DNA of 64,000 bases from Pseudomonadota bacterium. GTDB taxonomy: Bacteria > Desulfobacterota > Desulfovibrionia > Desulfovibrionales > Desulfovibrionaceae. The stretch is from assembly GCA_018822105.1 (NCBI GenBank), contig JAHJLB010000051.1, positions 62,001-126,000 of the forward strand. Direction: 5' to 3'. The stretch's first letter is position 1. The number at the start of each line of letters is the position of its first letter. Made by a program: the position numbers and the translations under genes. The notes below the pieces were generated by a model. It searched no databases. It saw only the letters and a program-made list of their open reading frames with translations, and was not told the DNA's origin. Shown piece by piece: positions 26,448 through 35,290 of this stretch.

Positions 26448-28193
26448 ATGCAGGAAATTCCCGCCGTCAAGTCCGCCCCAAGCGACATCTACGACCAGCT
26501 GCGCGCAGCTGCGCTGGTGGACATGTCCTCTCAAACCCGCGCGTTCTCTGATTTTTTGAATCTCCTGTCCCGCCCGGCCACGGACAATGCCGCCTGCGCC
26601 GCCCGCAAGGCCGACATGCTCCTGGCCCTGGACGCACCGCAGCGCCTGGACGAACCGGCTCCCAGGCTGGACGCGGCGGCGCCCCAGGACGCTTCCGGGG
26701 CCGTGCGCCATGCTGCGGAGTCAACGGCCCAGGCCGCGCAGACGGCAGCCCAGACAGCCTCCCAGGCGGGGCAGGCCGCCGCCTCGGCACGCCAGAACGC
26801 CACGGATTCCCGCCTTGCCGCCGCAAAGAATGTTCCGGTCTCGCGAGAGGCCTTTGAAGAGATCCGGCCCGCCCTGGCCCGCCTTGGGCTGTCTGAGAGC
26901 GAGGTCGAGGACCTGCGCGCGCGCAGCCAGGCCGGGCAGCTCACCTGGGGCCAGATGGTGCAGAGCCTGGCCGGCCGCATGACCGGAGCCAAGAAGCCGG
27001 TGGAGCTTTCCGCCAGCCAGAGCCTGGACCTGCAGTCCTTCTTCCAGAAGCTTGGCTTCGCCCCGGATGCGTCCCAGGCCTTGGTGGCCGACGTGGCCAG
27101 GGGCGCAGGCGCAAAGGTGCTCGCCCAGATCCAGAAGAAGCTCTCCACCATGTCCGAGGACCAGACCCTGAGCCTGGACAGCAAGGAAATGGCCACCCTG
27201 CTCAAGGCCCTTCGCCTGCCTGAGGGCTCGGCCAACAAGCTCGCCCAACTCCTTGGGCCGGACACCACCGTGGCCGGGCTCAAGGGCGCGCTGGCCCTGG
27301 CCGGTCAGGAACTGCTGCAGCAACGCGCCCAGGGCGAATCCCAGGACACCGACCTTCTGCGCTCCCTGGCCAAGATCATGCAGAAGGACGTGGACAAGAC
27401 CCGCCGCGAGGCCGGCCTGCCCACGGACAAGGCCGGGCAGCAGCCAGGCAAGGACGCCGAGCAGCCGCACATCAGCGTGGAGGTGAAGGGCCCGGACCGC
27501 AACGACACCAAGTGGTTCGACAAGCACGACCAGCAGAAGCGCGCGGGCGGCGAGGAAGCCTCCTGGCGCGAGTTTCTGGCCCGGGTGCGCGTTGAAGACG
27601 GCGCCGGCCAGCCACGCCAGCCCGCGCAGTCCGGCAAGGACGCCCTCGACGCCCTGCTCGGAAAGGCCGGGCTTGCGCCCGGGAGCCAGCAGACCAAGGC
27701 CGAAAACGCGCAGCAGGCCAAGACCTGGGAAAAAATTGCCACCCCGAAGCTTCTCGCCCAGGTCCAGGAGGCCATGCTCAAGGATCTGGGCCAGGGCCGC
27801 AAGCAGATGACCCTGAACCTGGACCCGGAGAGCCTGGGCAAGATGCAGATCATGCTGCAGGTCAAGGGCAAGGAGGTGAACGCGGTGCTGCGCGCCGAGG
27901 ACTCCGAGACCGCGAAGCTCCTCACCTCCCAGCTTGAGACCATCCGCAAGACCCTGGAGGATCAGGGGCTTAAGGTCCAGAACCTGGAGGTGCAGACCGG
28001 CCTGGCCTCGCGCCAGGACCAGCAGCTCTTCAGCACGGACCAGCACAACCAGGCCCAGGAGCGCCAGGAGCTCTCGAACATGTTTTCGCGGCTCAGGCTG
28101 CTCCGCTCCGACGGCGAAGGTCTGGCCCAGGATATGCAAAATGCTGGCATGCAGGCAATTCTTTCCGACCAGGGCCTGCACATCATCGCCTAA
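26448..28193 (+). CDS. fliK: Flagellar hook-length control protein FliK
   Basis: A 581-residue secreted ruler for hook length. The long N-terminal region is rich in Ala, Gln and Lys, as usual for FliK. The C-terminal Flg_hook domain is clear: KQMTLNLDPESLGKMQIML, then VNAVLRAEDSETAKLL and the following helices up to about residue 530. I start at the ATG at 26448, with AAGGAG six bases upstream; a TTG at 26403 overlaps the promoter. It heads fliK-flgD-flgE, spaced 14 and 62 bp. Confidence 0.9.
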   Translation: MQEIPAVKSAPSDIYDQLRAAALVDMSSQTRAFSDFLNLLSRPATDNAACAARKADMLLALDAPQRLDEPAPRLDAAAPQDASGAVRHAAESTAQAAQTAAQTASQAGQAAASARQNATDSRLAAAKNVPVSREAFEEIRPALARLGLSESEVEDLRARSQAGQLTWGQMVQSLAGRMTGAKKPVELSASQSLDLQSFFQKLGFAPDASQALVADVARGAGAKVLAQIQKKLSTMSEDQTLSLDSKEMATLLKALRLPEGSANKLAQLLGPDTTVAGLKGALALAGQELLQQRAQGESQDTDLLRSLAKIMQKDVDKTRREAGLPTDKAGQQPGKDAEQPHISVEVKGPDRNDTKWFDKHDQQKRAGGEEASWREFLARVRVEDGAGQPRQPAQSGKDALDALLGKAGLAPGSQQTKAENAQQAKTWEKIATPKLLAQVQEAMLKDLGQGRKQMTLNLDPESLGKMQIMLQVKGKEVNAVLRAEDSETAKLLTSQLETIRKTLEDQGLKVQNLEVQTGLASRQDQQLFSTDQHNQAQERQELSNMFSRLRLLRSDGEGLAQDMQNAGMQAILSDQGLHIIA

Positions 28194-28207
28194 TACGGAG
28201 GCTAGTC

Positions 28208-28921
28208 ATGAGCGTCGTCGCGAATTCCGGGATACTCGGCCAGTATGAGGCGCAAAAGGCCTCAACAACGGCCGCGCACAAGACCAACATGGACCAGAAC
28301 GATTTTCTGAAGATCCTTGTGGCCCAGTTGAACCACCAGGATCCGCTGAACCCCATGGACGACAAGGACATGACCGGCCAGCTGGCGCAGTTCTCCAGCC
28401 TTGAGCAGCTTACCAACATCAAGACCGGCATCCAGTCCCTGGTGGACTCCCAGAACAAGGGCAGCATGCTCTCCGCCGTGGGCTTCATCGGCAAGGGCGT
28501 CAAGGCCGACGGCTACAGCCTGAGCAAGTCCGGCAACTCCACCAGCACGGTGTACTACAGCCTGGGCGAGAGCGTGGCCAACATGCAGGTGAACATCTAC
28601 GCCCAGGACGGAACCCTGGTGCGCACGGACGTCATCGGCGCCAAGCAGGCGGGCGAGTTCCAGTACAACTGGGACGGCAAGGACACCAGCGGCACCTCCC
28701 TGGCCGACGGCAACTACGGCGTGGCCATCATCGCCGAGGACTCCGCGGGCAAGCCCGTGCTCGTCCAGTCCAAGATCAGCGGAGAAGTCTCCGGGGTGGT
28801 CACCCAGAACGGCATCACCATGCTCCAGCTCAAGGACGGCCGCAGCGTGGCCCTCTCAAGCGTCAGCGAAGTGGTGGCCAGCGCGGCCTCGTCCAACACG
28901 TCAACCACGACGACCCAGTAA
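28208..28921 (+). CDS. flgD: Flagellar hook-capping protein FlgD
   Basis: The scaffold cap for hook polymerisation. The conserved N-terminal segment NDFLKILVAQLNHQDPLNPMDDKD (about residues 31-54) and the FlgD Ig-like domain with YNWDGKDTSGTSLADGNY are present. The length of 237 residues is typical. GGAG precedes the ATG. It lies between fliK and flgE, the usual gene order, and its product works with both. Confidence 0.95.
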   Translation: MSVVANSGILGQYEAQKASTTAAHKTNMDQNDFLKILVAQLNHQDPLNPMDDKDMTGQLAQFSSLEQLTNIKTGIQSLVDSQNKGSMLSAVGFIGKGVKADGYSLSKSGNSTSTVYYSLGESVANMQVNIYAQDGTLVRTDVIGAKQAGEFQYNWDGKDTSGTSLADGNYGVAIIAEDSAGKPVLVQSKISGEVSGVVTQNGITMLQLKDGRSVALSSVSEVVASAASSNTSTTTTQ

Positions 28922-28983
28922 TTCGGTCAGGGTCTGTCGTCACCATAGCCTGAAAAATTTCTTGAAGGGATAGGAGGTTCACA

Positions 28984-30642
28984 ATGTCGCTTTCATCCTC
29001 GCTGTACCAGGGGATCACCGGCCTGCAGGCCCACAGTGAAAAGATCTCCGTCATCGGCAACAACCTGGCCAACGTCAGCACCGTGGGTTTCAAGGGCGCA
29101 AACATCCTCTTCGAGGACGTCATGAGCCAGGACACCTACACCTCCGCCGGCGTGGCCCAGGTGGGACGCGGCGTGCGCGTCGCGGCCATCTACTCCGACT
29201 TCGCCCAGGGCTCCTTTGAGACCACCACGGAGGCCACGGACATGGCCATCGGCGGCAGCGGCTTCTTCACCGTGAAGCCGAAGAGCACGGACAACCAGTA
29301 CTACACCCGGGCGGGAGACTTCCGCTTCGACAAGGACGGCTACCTCACCGACCCGCACGGCTACGTCGTGCAGGGCTGGGCCATGCAGAAGGCCAGCACG
29401 GCCGCAGCCACCGGCAGCTCGACCAGCTCCAGCACCGATTCCTTCTCCATCACCGGCAGCCCCGCGGACATCCGCATCAACAATTTCCAGTCCCCGCCCG
29501 AGGCCACCAGCAAGGTCAGCGTCATCACCAATCTTGACCCGAACAACCTGAGCAAGTCCAACTCCAGCACGAACCCGTATTTCGCCATGTTCAACAACTG
29601 GAACGGCACCAATTCCACGCCCATCAGCGGCTCCTCCTACGGGTACAGCTCCACCCTCAAGGTCTATGACGAGGTCGGGGCCTCCCACAACCTGACCACC
29701 TATTACGACCAGGTGACCCTCTCCAACGCCGGCGGCAACACCGTGTGGGAATTCATGGTCACCTGCTCGCCCAGCGAGGACGGGCGGACCCTCTCCGGCG
29801 CCGGCGGCGCGGTGAGCATGAACGCCACCTCCGGAGCGGGCGTGCTCATGATCGGCACCCTGACCTTCCGCGCCGGCCAGCTGGTGGGCGAAAGCGCCTA
29901 CACCCTGAAGAGCGGCGCCGGCGGCGCGGTGAAAGACCTGAGCGCCTGGAAGCTGGCGGACTTCTCCACCGGCGGCTACCCCCTCATCACCCCGAACTTC
30001 ATCCAGGCCTCGGGCGCATCCCTGGCCACCAGCACCACGGCCTTGCCCATTGAGATCAACTTCGGCATCCGCGCCACGGACCTCACCAGCAATGGCGCAG
30101 GCGTCATGGGCTGGTCCCAGGCCAAGGGCACCATCTCCACCGATGCCTCCGCCGTGGGCAACAAGATCAGCAACGTCGGCTGGGTGCCCAGCATGAAGAA
30201 CCCCAGCATCGACGCCATGACCACCCAGTCCTACGACACCGGTGGCTCCTCCACCCTGTTCCAGAGCCAGAACGGCTACACCGCGGGCTTCCTGCAGAGC
30301 ATCTCCGTCTCCCGCGACGGCGTGCTCACCGGCCGCTACTCCAACGGCCAGGTGCTGGACCTGTACTCGCTGACGCTGACGAGCTTCACCAACCAGTGGG
30401 GCATGCGGCGCGAGGGCGGCAACCTGTTCAGCGAAACCCGCGAATCCGGCCCGGCCCTGACCGGCCAGGCCAACTCCCCGGGCAAGGGCACAATCGCCTC
30501 CAACACCCTGGAGCAGTCCAACGTCGACATGGGCAGCGAGTTCGTGAAGATGATCACCGCACAGCGCGGCTTCCAGGCCAACACCAAGGTCATCACCACG
30601 GCGGACAGCATGCTCGGCGAAATCATCGCCATGAAGCGCTAA
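28984..30642 (+). CDS. flgE: Flagellar hook protein FlgE
   Basis: The structural subunit of the flagellar hook, 552 residues. The N-terminal rod-hook signature is SLYQGITGLQAHSEKISVIGNNLANVSTVGFKG, shown here only in part: GNNLANVSTVGFKGA. The middle contains D1/D2 domains and repeated Ser/Thr/Gly-rich segments. The C-terminus carries the matching SNVDMGSEFVKMITAQRG helix and TADSMLGE. A GGAGG lies upstream. A strong terminator follows 28 bp after the stop. Confidence 0.96.
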   Translation: MSLSSSLYQGITGLQAHSEKISVIGNNLANVSTVGFKGANILFEDVMSQDTYTSAGVAQVGRGVRVAAIYSDFAQGSFETTTEATDMAIGGSGFFTVKPKSTDNQYYTRAGDFRFDKDGYLTDPHGYVVQGWAMQKASTAAATGSSTSSSTDSFSITGSPADIRINNFQSPPEATSKVSVITNLDPNNLSKSNSSTNPYFAMFNNWNGTNSTPISGSSYGYSSTLKVYDEVGASHNLTTYYDQVTLSNAGGNTVWEFMVTCSPSEDGRTLSGAGGAVSMNATSGAGVLMIGTLTFRAGQLVGESAYTLKSGAGGAVKDLSAWKLADFSTGGYPLITPNFIQASGASLATSTTALPIEINFGIRATDLTSNGAGVMGWSQAKGTISTDASAVGNKISNVGWVPSMKNPSIDAMTTQSYDTGGSSTLFQSQNGYTAGFLQSISVSRDGVLTGRYSNGQVLDLYSLTLTSFTNQWGMRREGGNLFSETRESGPALTGQANSPGKGTIASNTLEQSNVDMGSEFVKMITAQRGFQANTKVITTADSMLGEIIAMKR

Positions 30643-30670
30643 GCCTAGGCGACGCCTCCATCCCCAAGAT

Positions 30671-30712
30671 GACCCCGCCCGGCTTGACCGACCGGGCGGG
30701 GTCTCTTTGTCT
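30671..30712 (+). terminator. Rho-independent terminator after flgE
   Basis: A perfect 12-bp GC-rich stem, GACCCCGCCCGG with CCGGGCGGGGTC, closes a nine-base loop and is followed by TCTTTGTCT. It begins 28 bases after the flgE stop and separates the flagellar operon from the convergent glycosyltransferase genes. Confidence 0.85.
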
Positions 30713-30784
30713 GCACAGGCGAAGACCGGCAGAATATTCCTCTTGTCCTGGACGCGGGCGGCAGCCCCCTGTGGGGCACGTTGC

Positions 30785-32206
30785 TCAGAGGATGGCCGCG
30801 AGGGCCTCCAGATGCTCCAGGCAGCGGCGGGTGGACGCACTCGTGGCGTCCTCGTTCTGCAGCACCACCTCCAGATACCCGGCCACGGGCCGCCAGAAGG
30901 GCGGCGCCGAAGCCAGCAGCCCGCGCGGGCCGAAGCCTTGCGCAGCCCACCGCGCCACGTTCCGGCCCAGGGCGGGCGGAAAGCCCCGCAAGCGCGCGGC
31001 CAGACGCGGATACGCGGCGGAAAGCGCCGCCCAGGCCGCACGCGCCGGCTCTGCATCGGCCCCGGACAGGCGCCAGAGGAAGAAGGCGCGCCAGAACGTC
31101 CCGGCCAGCTCCTCCGCGCCAGGCGATGGCGCAGCGCCAGGCAGACCCAGGCGGCGCAGGCCGAACAGCCCCTCCTCCGTGCGTTCCGTGCCGAAGAGGC
31201 TCAGGCCCGGCATGTGCAGGCGCTCCAGGCGCTCGCATGGACCGCGCAGGACGGTTGCGGCCAGGGCGGCCACCCGGCGCGGGGTCATCCCCAGGCGGCA
31301 CAGGGCGCTCTTCTGGCCGCAGGCCCAGCAGCCGTGGGCGCAGGAGGCGCCCGAGCGCAGCACCAGGTGCCCCGGCTGGTACGGCCCGGTCTCCCAGGGA
31401 TTCACGTTGCCTACGGAGAGGTTCAGGGTCTTGAGCCCGGTCCAGGCGGCCACATGCATGGGACCGGTGTCCGGGGTGATGAGCAGGCTCAGGCTGGCGC
31501 CCGCGGCCACCAGCTCGGCCAGGGTGAGCTTGCCCACGAGGTCGAGGGCCGGGTGGTCGAACAGGGCGCGGACTTCCGCCGCCACGGGCACGTCGCCGGG
31601 CCCGCCCAGAAGCACGGGCCGAAGCCCGCGGTCCAGCAGCTCGCGCAGCAGCCCGGCATAGAAGGCCGCATCCGGCCGCTTGCCCGGCTCGCTGGCCCCC
31701 ACGAAGACGCCCACGGACCTGGCGTTGTGCTCCTGGGGCTCCCGCGGCAGGGCGAAATGGGTGTTCTGCGTGGCCGAAAAGGGCACGATGTCCAGGGCGT
31801 TCAGATCCGCCCAGTGCAGACGGTTGTGCCGGTTGTTCTGCACCAGGCTGGCGCGGTAGAGCTGCCAGGCGCCGCGCACCCGCAGCGCGCCGTCGGCCCC
31901 CAGCACCGGCCCCAGCACCCCGTCCGCGGACAAACGCCCGGCCAGCCGGGCCGCCTCACGGCGGATGCTCAGGTTGACCACCAGGCGGTAATGCTGGCCG
32001 TCCAGGGCGCCGGAGGCCGCGTCGGACCAGGAGACGTAGGCGGCTGGCGGGCTCACGGGCAAAAGCGGCGAGGAAAACGATTCCTCGGCCACCACATGCA
32101 GGGGGTGGCCGGGATAACAGCGCGAGAGCCAGAGCAGCAGCGGGAAGGTGAGCACCAGATCGCCCATGCGCTGCATCTGCAGCACCAGGATCGGACCGCC
32201 GGACAT
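30785..32206 (-). CDS. Family 9 glycosyltransferase (heptosyltransferase-like)
   Basis: A 473-residue GT9-fold enzyme. It has the ADP-heptose-transferase-like N-terminus LQMQRMGDLVLTFPLLLWL, and a C-terminal nucleotide-sugar domain with GVFVGASEPGKR and the signature LLITPDTGPMHVAAWTGLKTL. A cysteine cluster (C289, C293, C296, C303) follows the GT9 core. Probable roles are LPS core assembly or glycosylation of flagellin; location next to flagellar genes and a CgeB-type enzyme favours the latter. The acceptor cannot be inferred. It lies 12 bp after the next gene upstream. Confidence 0.82.
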   Translation of the reverse strand: MSGGPILVLQMQRMGDLVLTFPLLLWLSRCYPGHPLHVVAEESFSSPLLPVSPPAAYVSWSDAASGALDGQHYRLVVNLSIRREAARLAGRLSADGVLGPVLGADGALRVRGAWQLYRASLVQNNRHNRLHWADLNALDIVPFSATQNTHFALPREPQEHNARSVGVFVGASEPGKRPDAAFYAGLLRELLDRGLRPVLLGGPGDVPVAAEVRALFDHPALDLVGKLTLAELVAAGASLSLLITPDTGPMHVAAWTGLKTLNLSVGNVNPWETGPYQPGHLVLRSGASCAHGCWACGQKSALCRLGMTPRRVAALAATVLRGPCERLERLHMPGLSLFGTERTEEGLFGLRRLGLPGAAPSPGAEELAGTFWRAFFLWRLSGADAEPARAAWAALSAAYPRLAARLRGFPPALGRNVARWAAQGFGPRGLLASAPPFWRPVAGYLEVVLQNEDATSASTRRCLEHLEALAAIL

Positions 32207-32218
32207 GCCCCGCCCGCC

Positions 32219-33430
32219 CTAGCGAACCCGTCCGGGGAAGGACTGGTGGAAGGCCGCCAGGAGCGCGCTCAGGCGGTGTTCATAGGTATGCTCGGCCAGC
32301 ACCCTGGCCCGCCCGGCCGCGGCCAGGCGCTCGCGGGCCTCAGGGTCGGCCAGGAAGCGGGCCATGAGCGGAGCGATCTCTTCCTGGTTGCGGTACAGGG
32401 CGATCTCGACATCGGGCTCGAAGAGGCGTTCGATCTGGCTGCGGTGGTCCGTGAGCAGAAACGCGCCCGAGGCGGGCACGTCGAAGACGCGCTGGTTCAC
32501 CGCGCCCTTCATCTGCAGGCTGGTGCAGTTGAAGTTCACCTCGCTCAGCGGGTAGAATCCGGGCAGATCCTCATAATAGTTCAGCTCCGGGTGCAGCCTG
32601 TGGCCCAGGGCCCCGCCCAGCAGTTGGGACCAGCCTGGATCCCCGACGATGAGCGGGCCAAAGGGCAGGGCCTTGGCCACGCAGCCCAGGCGGTATTCCA
32701 GGGTAGAGCGCCAGACCACGGCGGTTTCAAAGGCCGTGCGGCGCCAGCGGGGCAGGGCCTCCAGTTCCGGCAGCAGTTCCGGCCGGCTTGCCGCCACAAA
32801 GGCCGGCACAGAGCGCTCGCCGGACTCCCCGAAGCCCAAAGCCAGGTCCGCGAAGGCCGCCAGCAGGGCAGGACCGGGCGCACCGGCCTTCAGCCGGCTG
32901 GCGGTCTTGGAAACCATGGAATTGCCCACGAAGGACACGCGCGAACGCCACTCGGGCCGCCCCTGGCGCCCGGGCCGGAAGCGCTCCGGGTCCGCCCCCA
33001 GGGGCAGCCAGAAGACATTGGTGAAGCCGAAGCCGCGCACCCCGTCCAGGCTGTCCGCATCCCAGGTCAGGATGAGCGTGTTCTGCGGGTCGGGCTTGGG
33101 GTACAGCGGCAGAATGAACTCCGGGTTGTCCACGAACCAGGACACCAGCGGCAGGCCCAGTTCCCCGGCCAGGGCGTAGAGCACGCCCTCATGGTCCACG
33201 CCCAGATGGTTCACCGTGAGGATGGCGTCGGGCCGGAAGCCGGCTGCGGCCTCGCGGATGGTGCGCACGAACAGGTCGCGGTCCACGCTGCGCGAGGCAA
33301 AGTCCACCAGGAGGTGCGGCACGTCCAGGCGCTGGCAGGCGGCCTTGAGCTCACCCAGCAGAAAGTAGGCCGAGGTGAGCAGGAGCAGGCGCGGAGCGCG
33401 GCCCTGGTGGCGCAGAGATAAGGCGTCCAT
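32219..33430 (-). CDS. CgeB-family glycosyltransferase
   Basis: A 403-residue protein with the CgeB/GT1-like architecture. The N-terminal part has LLLLTSAYFLLGELK, PDAILTVNHLGVDHEG and SWFVDNPEFIL. The C-terminal part contains GAVNQRVFDVPASGAFLLTDHRSQ, the segment that typically binds the nucleotide sugar, and a final AEHTYEHRLSALL. In Desulfovibrio-type genomes related genes cluster with flagellar and Maf genes and are thought to glycosylate flagellin. The ATG at 33430 has no strong ribosome site. Divergently transcribed from the EAL gene. Confidence 0.8.
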   Translation of the reverse strand: MDALSLRHQGRAPRLLLLTSAYFLLGELKAACQRLDVPHLLVDFASRSVDRDLFVRTIREAAAGFRPDAILTVNHLGVDHEGVLYALAGELGLPLVSWFVDNPEFILPLYPKPDPQNTLILTWDADSLDGVRGFGFTNVFWLPLGADPERFRPGRQGRPEWRSRVSFVGNSMVSKTASRLKAGAPGPALLAAFADLALGFGESGERSVPAFVAASRPELLPELEALPRWRRTAFETAVVWRSTLEYRLGCVAKALPFGPLIVGDPGWSQLLGGALGHRLHPELNYYEDLPGFYPLSEVNFNCTSLQMKGAVNQRVFDVPASGAFLLTDHRSQIERLFEPDVEIALYRNQEEIAPLMARFLADPEARERLAAAGRARVLAEHTYEHRLSALLAAFHQSFPGRVR

Positions 33431-33477
33431 AGGGAAACATCCTAGCCGGGTGAAGAAGCGCTGTAAAGCATTCCAGG

Positions 33478-33494
33478 TACCTGTAAGACAGGTA
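33478..33494. promoter_or_regulatory. Inverted repeat in a divergent AT-rich promoter region
   Basis: TACCTGT (33478-33484) and ACAGGTA (33488-33494) form a perfect 7-bp dyad around AAG, in the 126-bp divergent space between the CgeB-type and EAL genes. The right flank (33501-33540) is far more AT-rich than the genome. The element fits an operator for either gene; the regulator is unknown. Confidence 0.4.
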
Positions 33495-33556
33495 TCCTGA
33501 ATAAAATCCTTTTTTATTATTCATAAGCATAAACCAAAAATCGATTCCGACCGAAT

Positions 33557-35290
33557 ATGCACTGTACCAAGAATGCATCACCCAAAGGACATGGCCTGAA
33601 CATGTGCGATATACACACACTCGTCGCCGAAACGGCGCACCACTGGGAACTCCTGGAGAGCCTGGACGGGACAGTGGTGTACTCGTCGCCCTCGTCCCTT
33701 GATCTCACCGGCTTTGCCCCGGAGCACTTCAAGGGGCGCGCAGACGCCCTGCTGCGCGTGGCCCACGCCACCTGCCGCGCCAAGGCCGAGGATTTCGTGC
33801 GCGAGATGCGCCAGGCCGAGCCCCACACCAGGCGCAGCATGGAGCTGCGCATTGAGACCGGCAACGGCGCCGTCCGCTGGGTCAGCTGCAATTCCTGCGT
33901 CATTCCCGGAAACAACGGCTCGCCCTTTCTGCGCTCCACCCTGCGCGACATAAGCAGCCGCAAGGCCCTGGACCTGGAGATGGAGCACGCCCGGCTCACG
34001 GACCCCCTGACCCGGCTGTACAACCGGAACTACTGCCTGCAGACCATCAAGCAGCTGCTCGACCAGGGCCCCCTGGGCAAGGACTATGCCGTGGTGGCCC
34101 TGGACATCGACCGCCTGAAGAAGGTCAACGAGACCCTGGGCCCGACCTTCGGCGACGACCTGGTGTGCATCGCCGCAGAACGCATCGCCTCCACGGTGGC
34201 CCGGCCGGATGTGGCCTGCCGCCTTTCCGGCGACGGTTTCGCCGTGATCCTGCAGGACAAGTCCCCACGCGAGGTCATGCGCTACGTCCGCGGCGTGCAG
34301 GCCATGCTGGACGAGCCCTTCAACCTGCGCGGGCACGAGGTCAACGTCACGCCCAGCGCCGGGGTGCTCATGAGCCCGGCCCTGTATGAAAACCCCGAGG
34401 AGCTCCTGCGCAACGTCAGCATCGCCCTGCGCCGCGCCCGCGAAAGCCGCCGCAACCGCTGCAAGGTGTTCCACTCGCGCCTCTTCGTGGACGCCTCGCG
34501 CCAGCACGAGATCGAAGTCGATCTGCACGCGGGCCTGCGCAATGGCGAATTCTTTCTCGTCTACCAGCCCATCATCGACCTGGAGAGCAACACCGTCACC
34601 AGCATCGAGGCCCTGCTGCGCTGGAACCATCCGCGCCACGGGCTCATGAGCCCCGACGAATTCCTGCCTGTGGCCGAGGCCACGGACTTCATCGTGCCCC
34701 TGGGCGAATGGGTGCTGTTCCAGGCCTGCCAGGACATGGTGGGCACCCTGGCCCAGCGCGGCGACATGGGCCGCGTGACCATGAGCGTGAACATCTCCGC
34801 CCGGCAGCTGGCCCACCACAGCATCTGCAACACCGTGGCCCGGGCCCTGCGGCAGACGGGCCTGGCCCCGCAGAGCCTGAAGCTCGAAATCACCGAAACC
34901 ATCGCCATGGAGAACCCGGTGCTCACGGCCCAGCGCCTGCACGCCATCAAGGCCCTGGGGGTGAGGATCAGCATCGACGACTTCGGCACCGGGTACTCGT
35001 CGCTGTCCTCGCTCATGAATTTCCCCATCGACACGCTCAAGGTCGACAAGAGCTTCGTGGGGCTCATGGACTCCAACACCGAGCAGCGCAAGATCGTGCG
35101 CACCATCATCGCCCTGGCCCACAGCCTGAACCTGGAGGTGGTGGCCGAAGGCATCGAACAGCACGAGCAGTGGTCCATGCTCAAGATGCTCGACTGCCAG
35201 AGCGGCCAGGGGTTCCTGTTCTCGCACCCCGTCGATGTGGGGACGCTGCGCGCATTCATCTGCAAGGAAAGGCCGTCGCTCAGGCAGTAG
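33557..35290 (+). CDS. PAS-degenerate GGDEF-EAL c-di-GMP phosphodiesterase
   Basis: A 577-residue cytoplasmic protein: a PAS-like domain (about residues 30-135), a GGDEF-fold domain (145-305) with the motif SGDGF at 224-228 in place of GGDEF, and an EAL domain (about 315-570). Phosphodiesterase residues are present: EALLRW 351-356, the MSVNISARQL asparagine, LEITE, IDDFGTGYSSL, LKVDKSF and EGIEQ. The cyclase half is therefore likely an inactive or regulatory domain, and the net activity c-di-GMP hydrolysis. The start is uncertain: ATG at 33557, or 33602 behind an AAAGGA. The gene ends 11 bp inside the convergent diguanylate-cyclase gene. Confidence 0.9.
   Translation: MHCTKNASPKGHGLNMCDIHTLVAETAHHWELLESLDGTVVYSSPSSLDLTGFAPEHFKGRADALLRVAHATCRAKAEDFVREMRQAEPHTRRSMELRIETGNGAVRWVSCNSCVIPGNNGSPFLRSTLRDISSRKALDLEMEHARLTDPLTRLYNRNYCLQTIKQLLDQGPLGKDYAVVALDIDRLKKVNETLGPTFGDDLVCIAAERIASTVARPDVACRLSGDGFAVILQDKSPREVMRYVRGVQAMLDEPFNLRGHEVNVTPSAGVLMSPALYENPEELLRNVSIALRRARESRRNRCKVFHSRLFVDASRQHEIEVDLHAGLRNGEFFLVYQPIIDLESNTVTSIEALLRWNHPRHGLMSPDEFLPVAEATDFIVPLGEWVLFQACQDMVGTLAQRGDMGRVTMSVNISARQLAHHSICNTVARALRQTGLAPQSLKLEITETIAMENPVLTAQRLHAIKALGVRISIDDFGTGYSSLSSLMNFPIDTLKVDKSFVGLMDSNTEQRKIVRTIIALAHSLNLEVVAEGIEQHEQWSMLKMLDCQSGQGFLFSHPVDVGTLRAFICKERPSLRQ

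Noticed and set aside
28993-31056. Long minus-strand open frame opposite flgE
   Set aside because: His/Gly/Ala/Val-rich translation of the flgE complement with no domain; flgE is certain.
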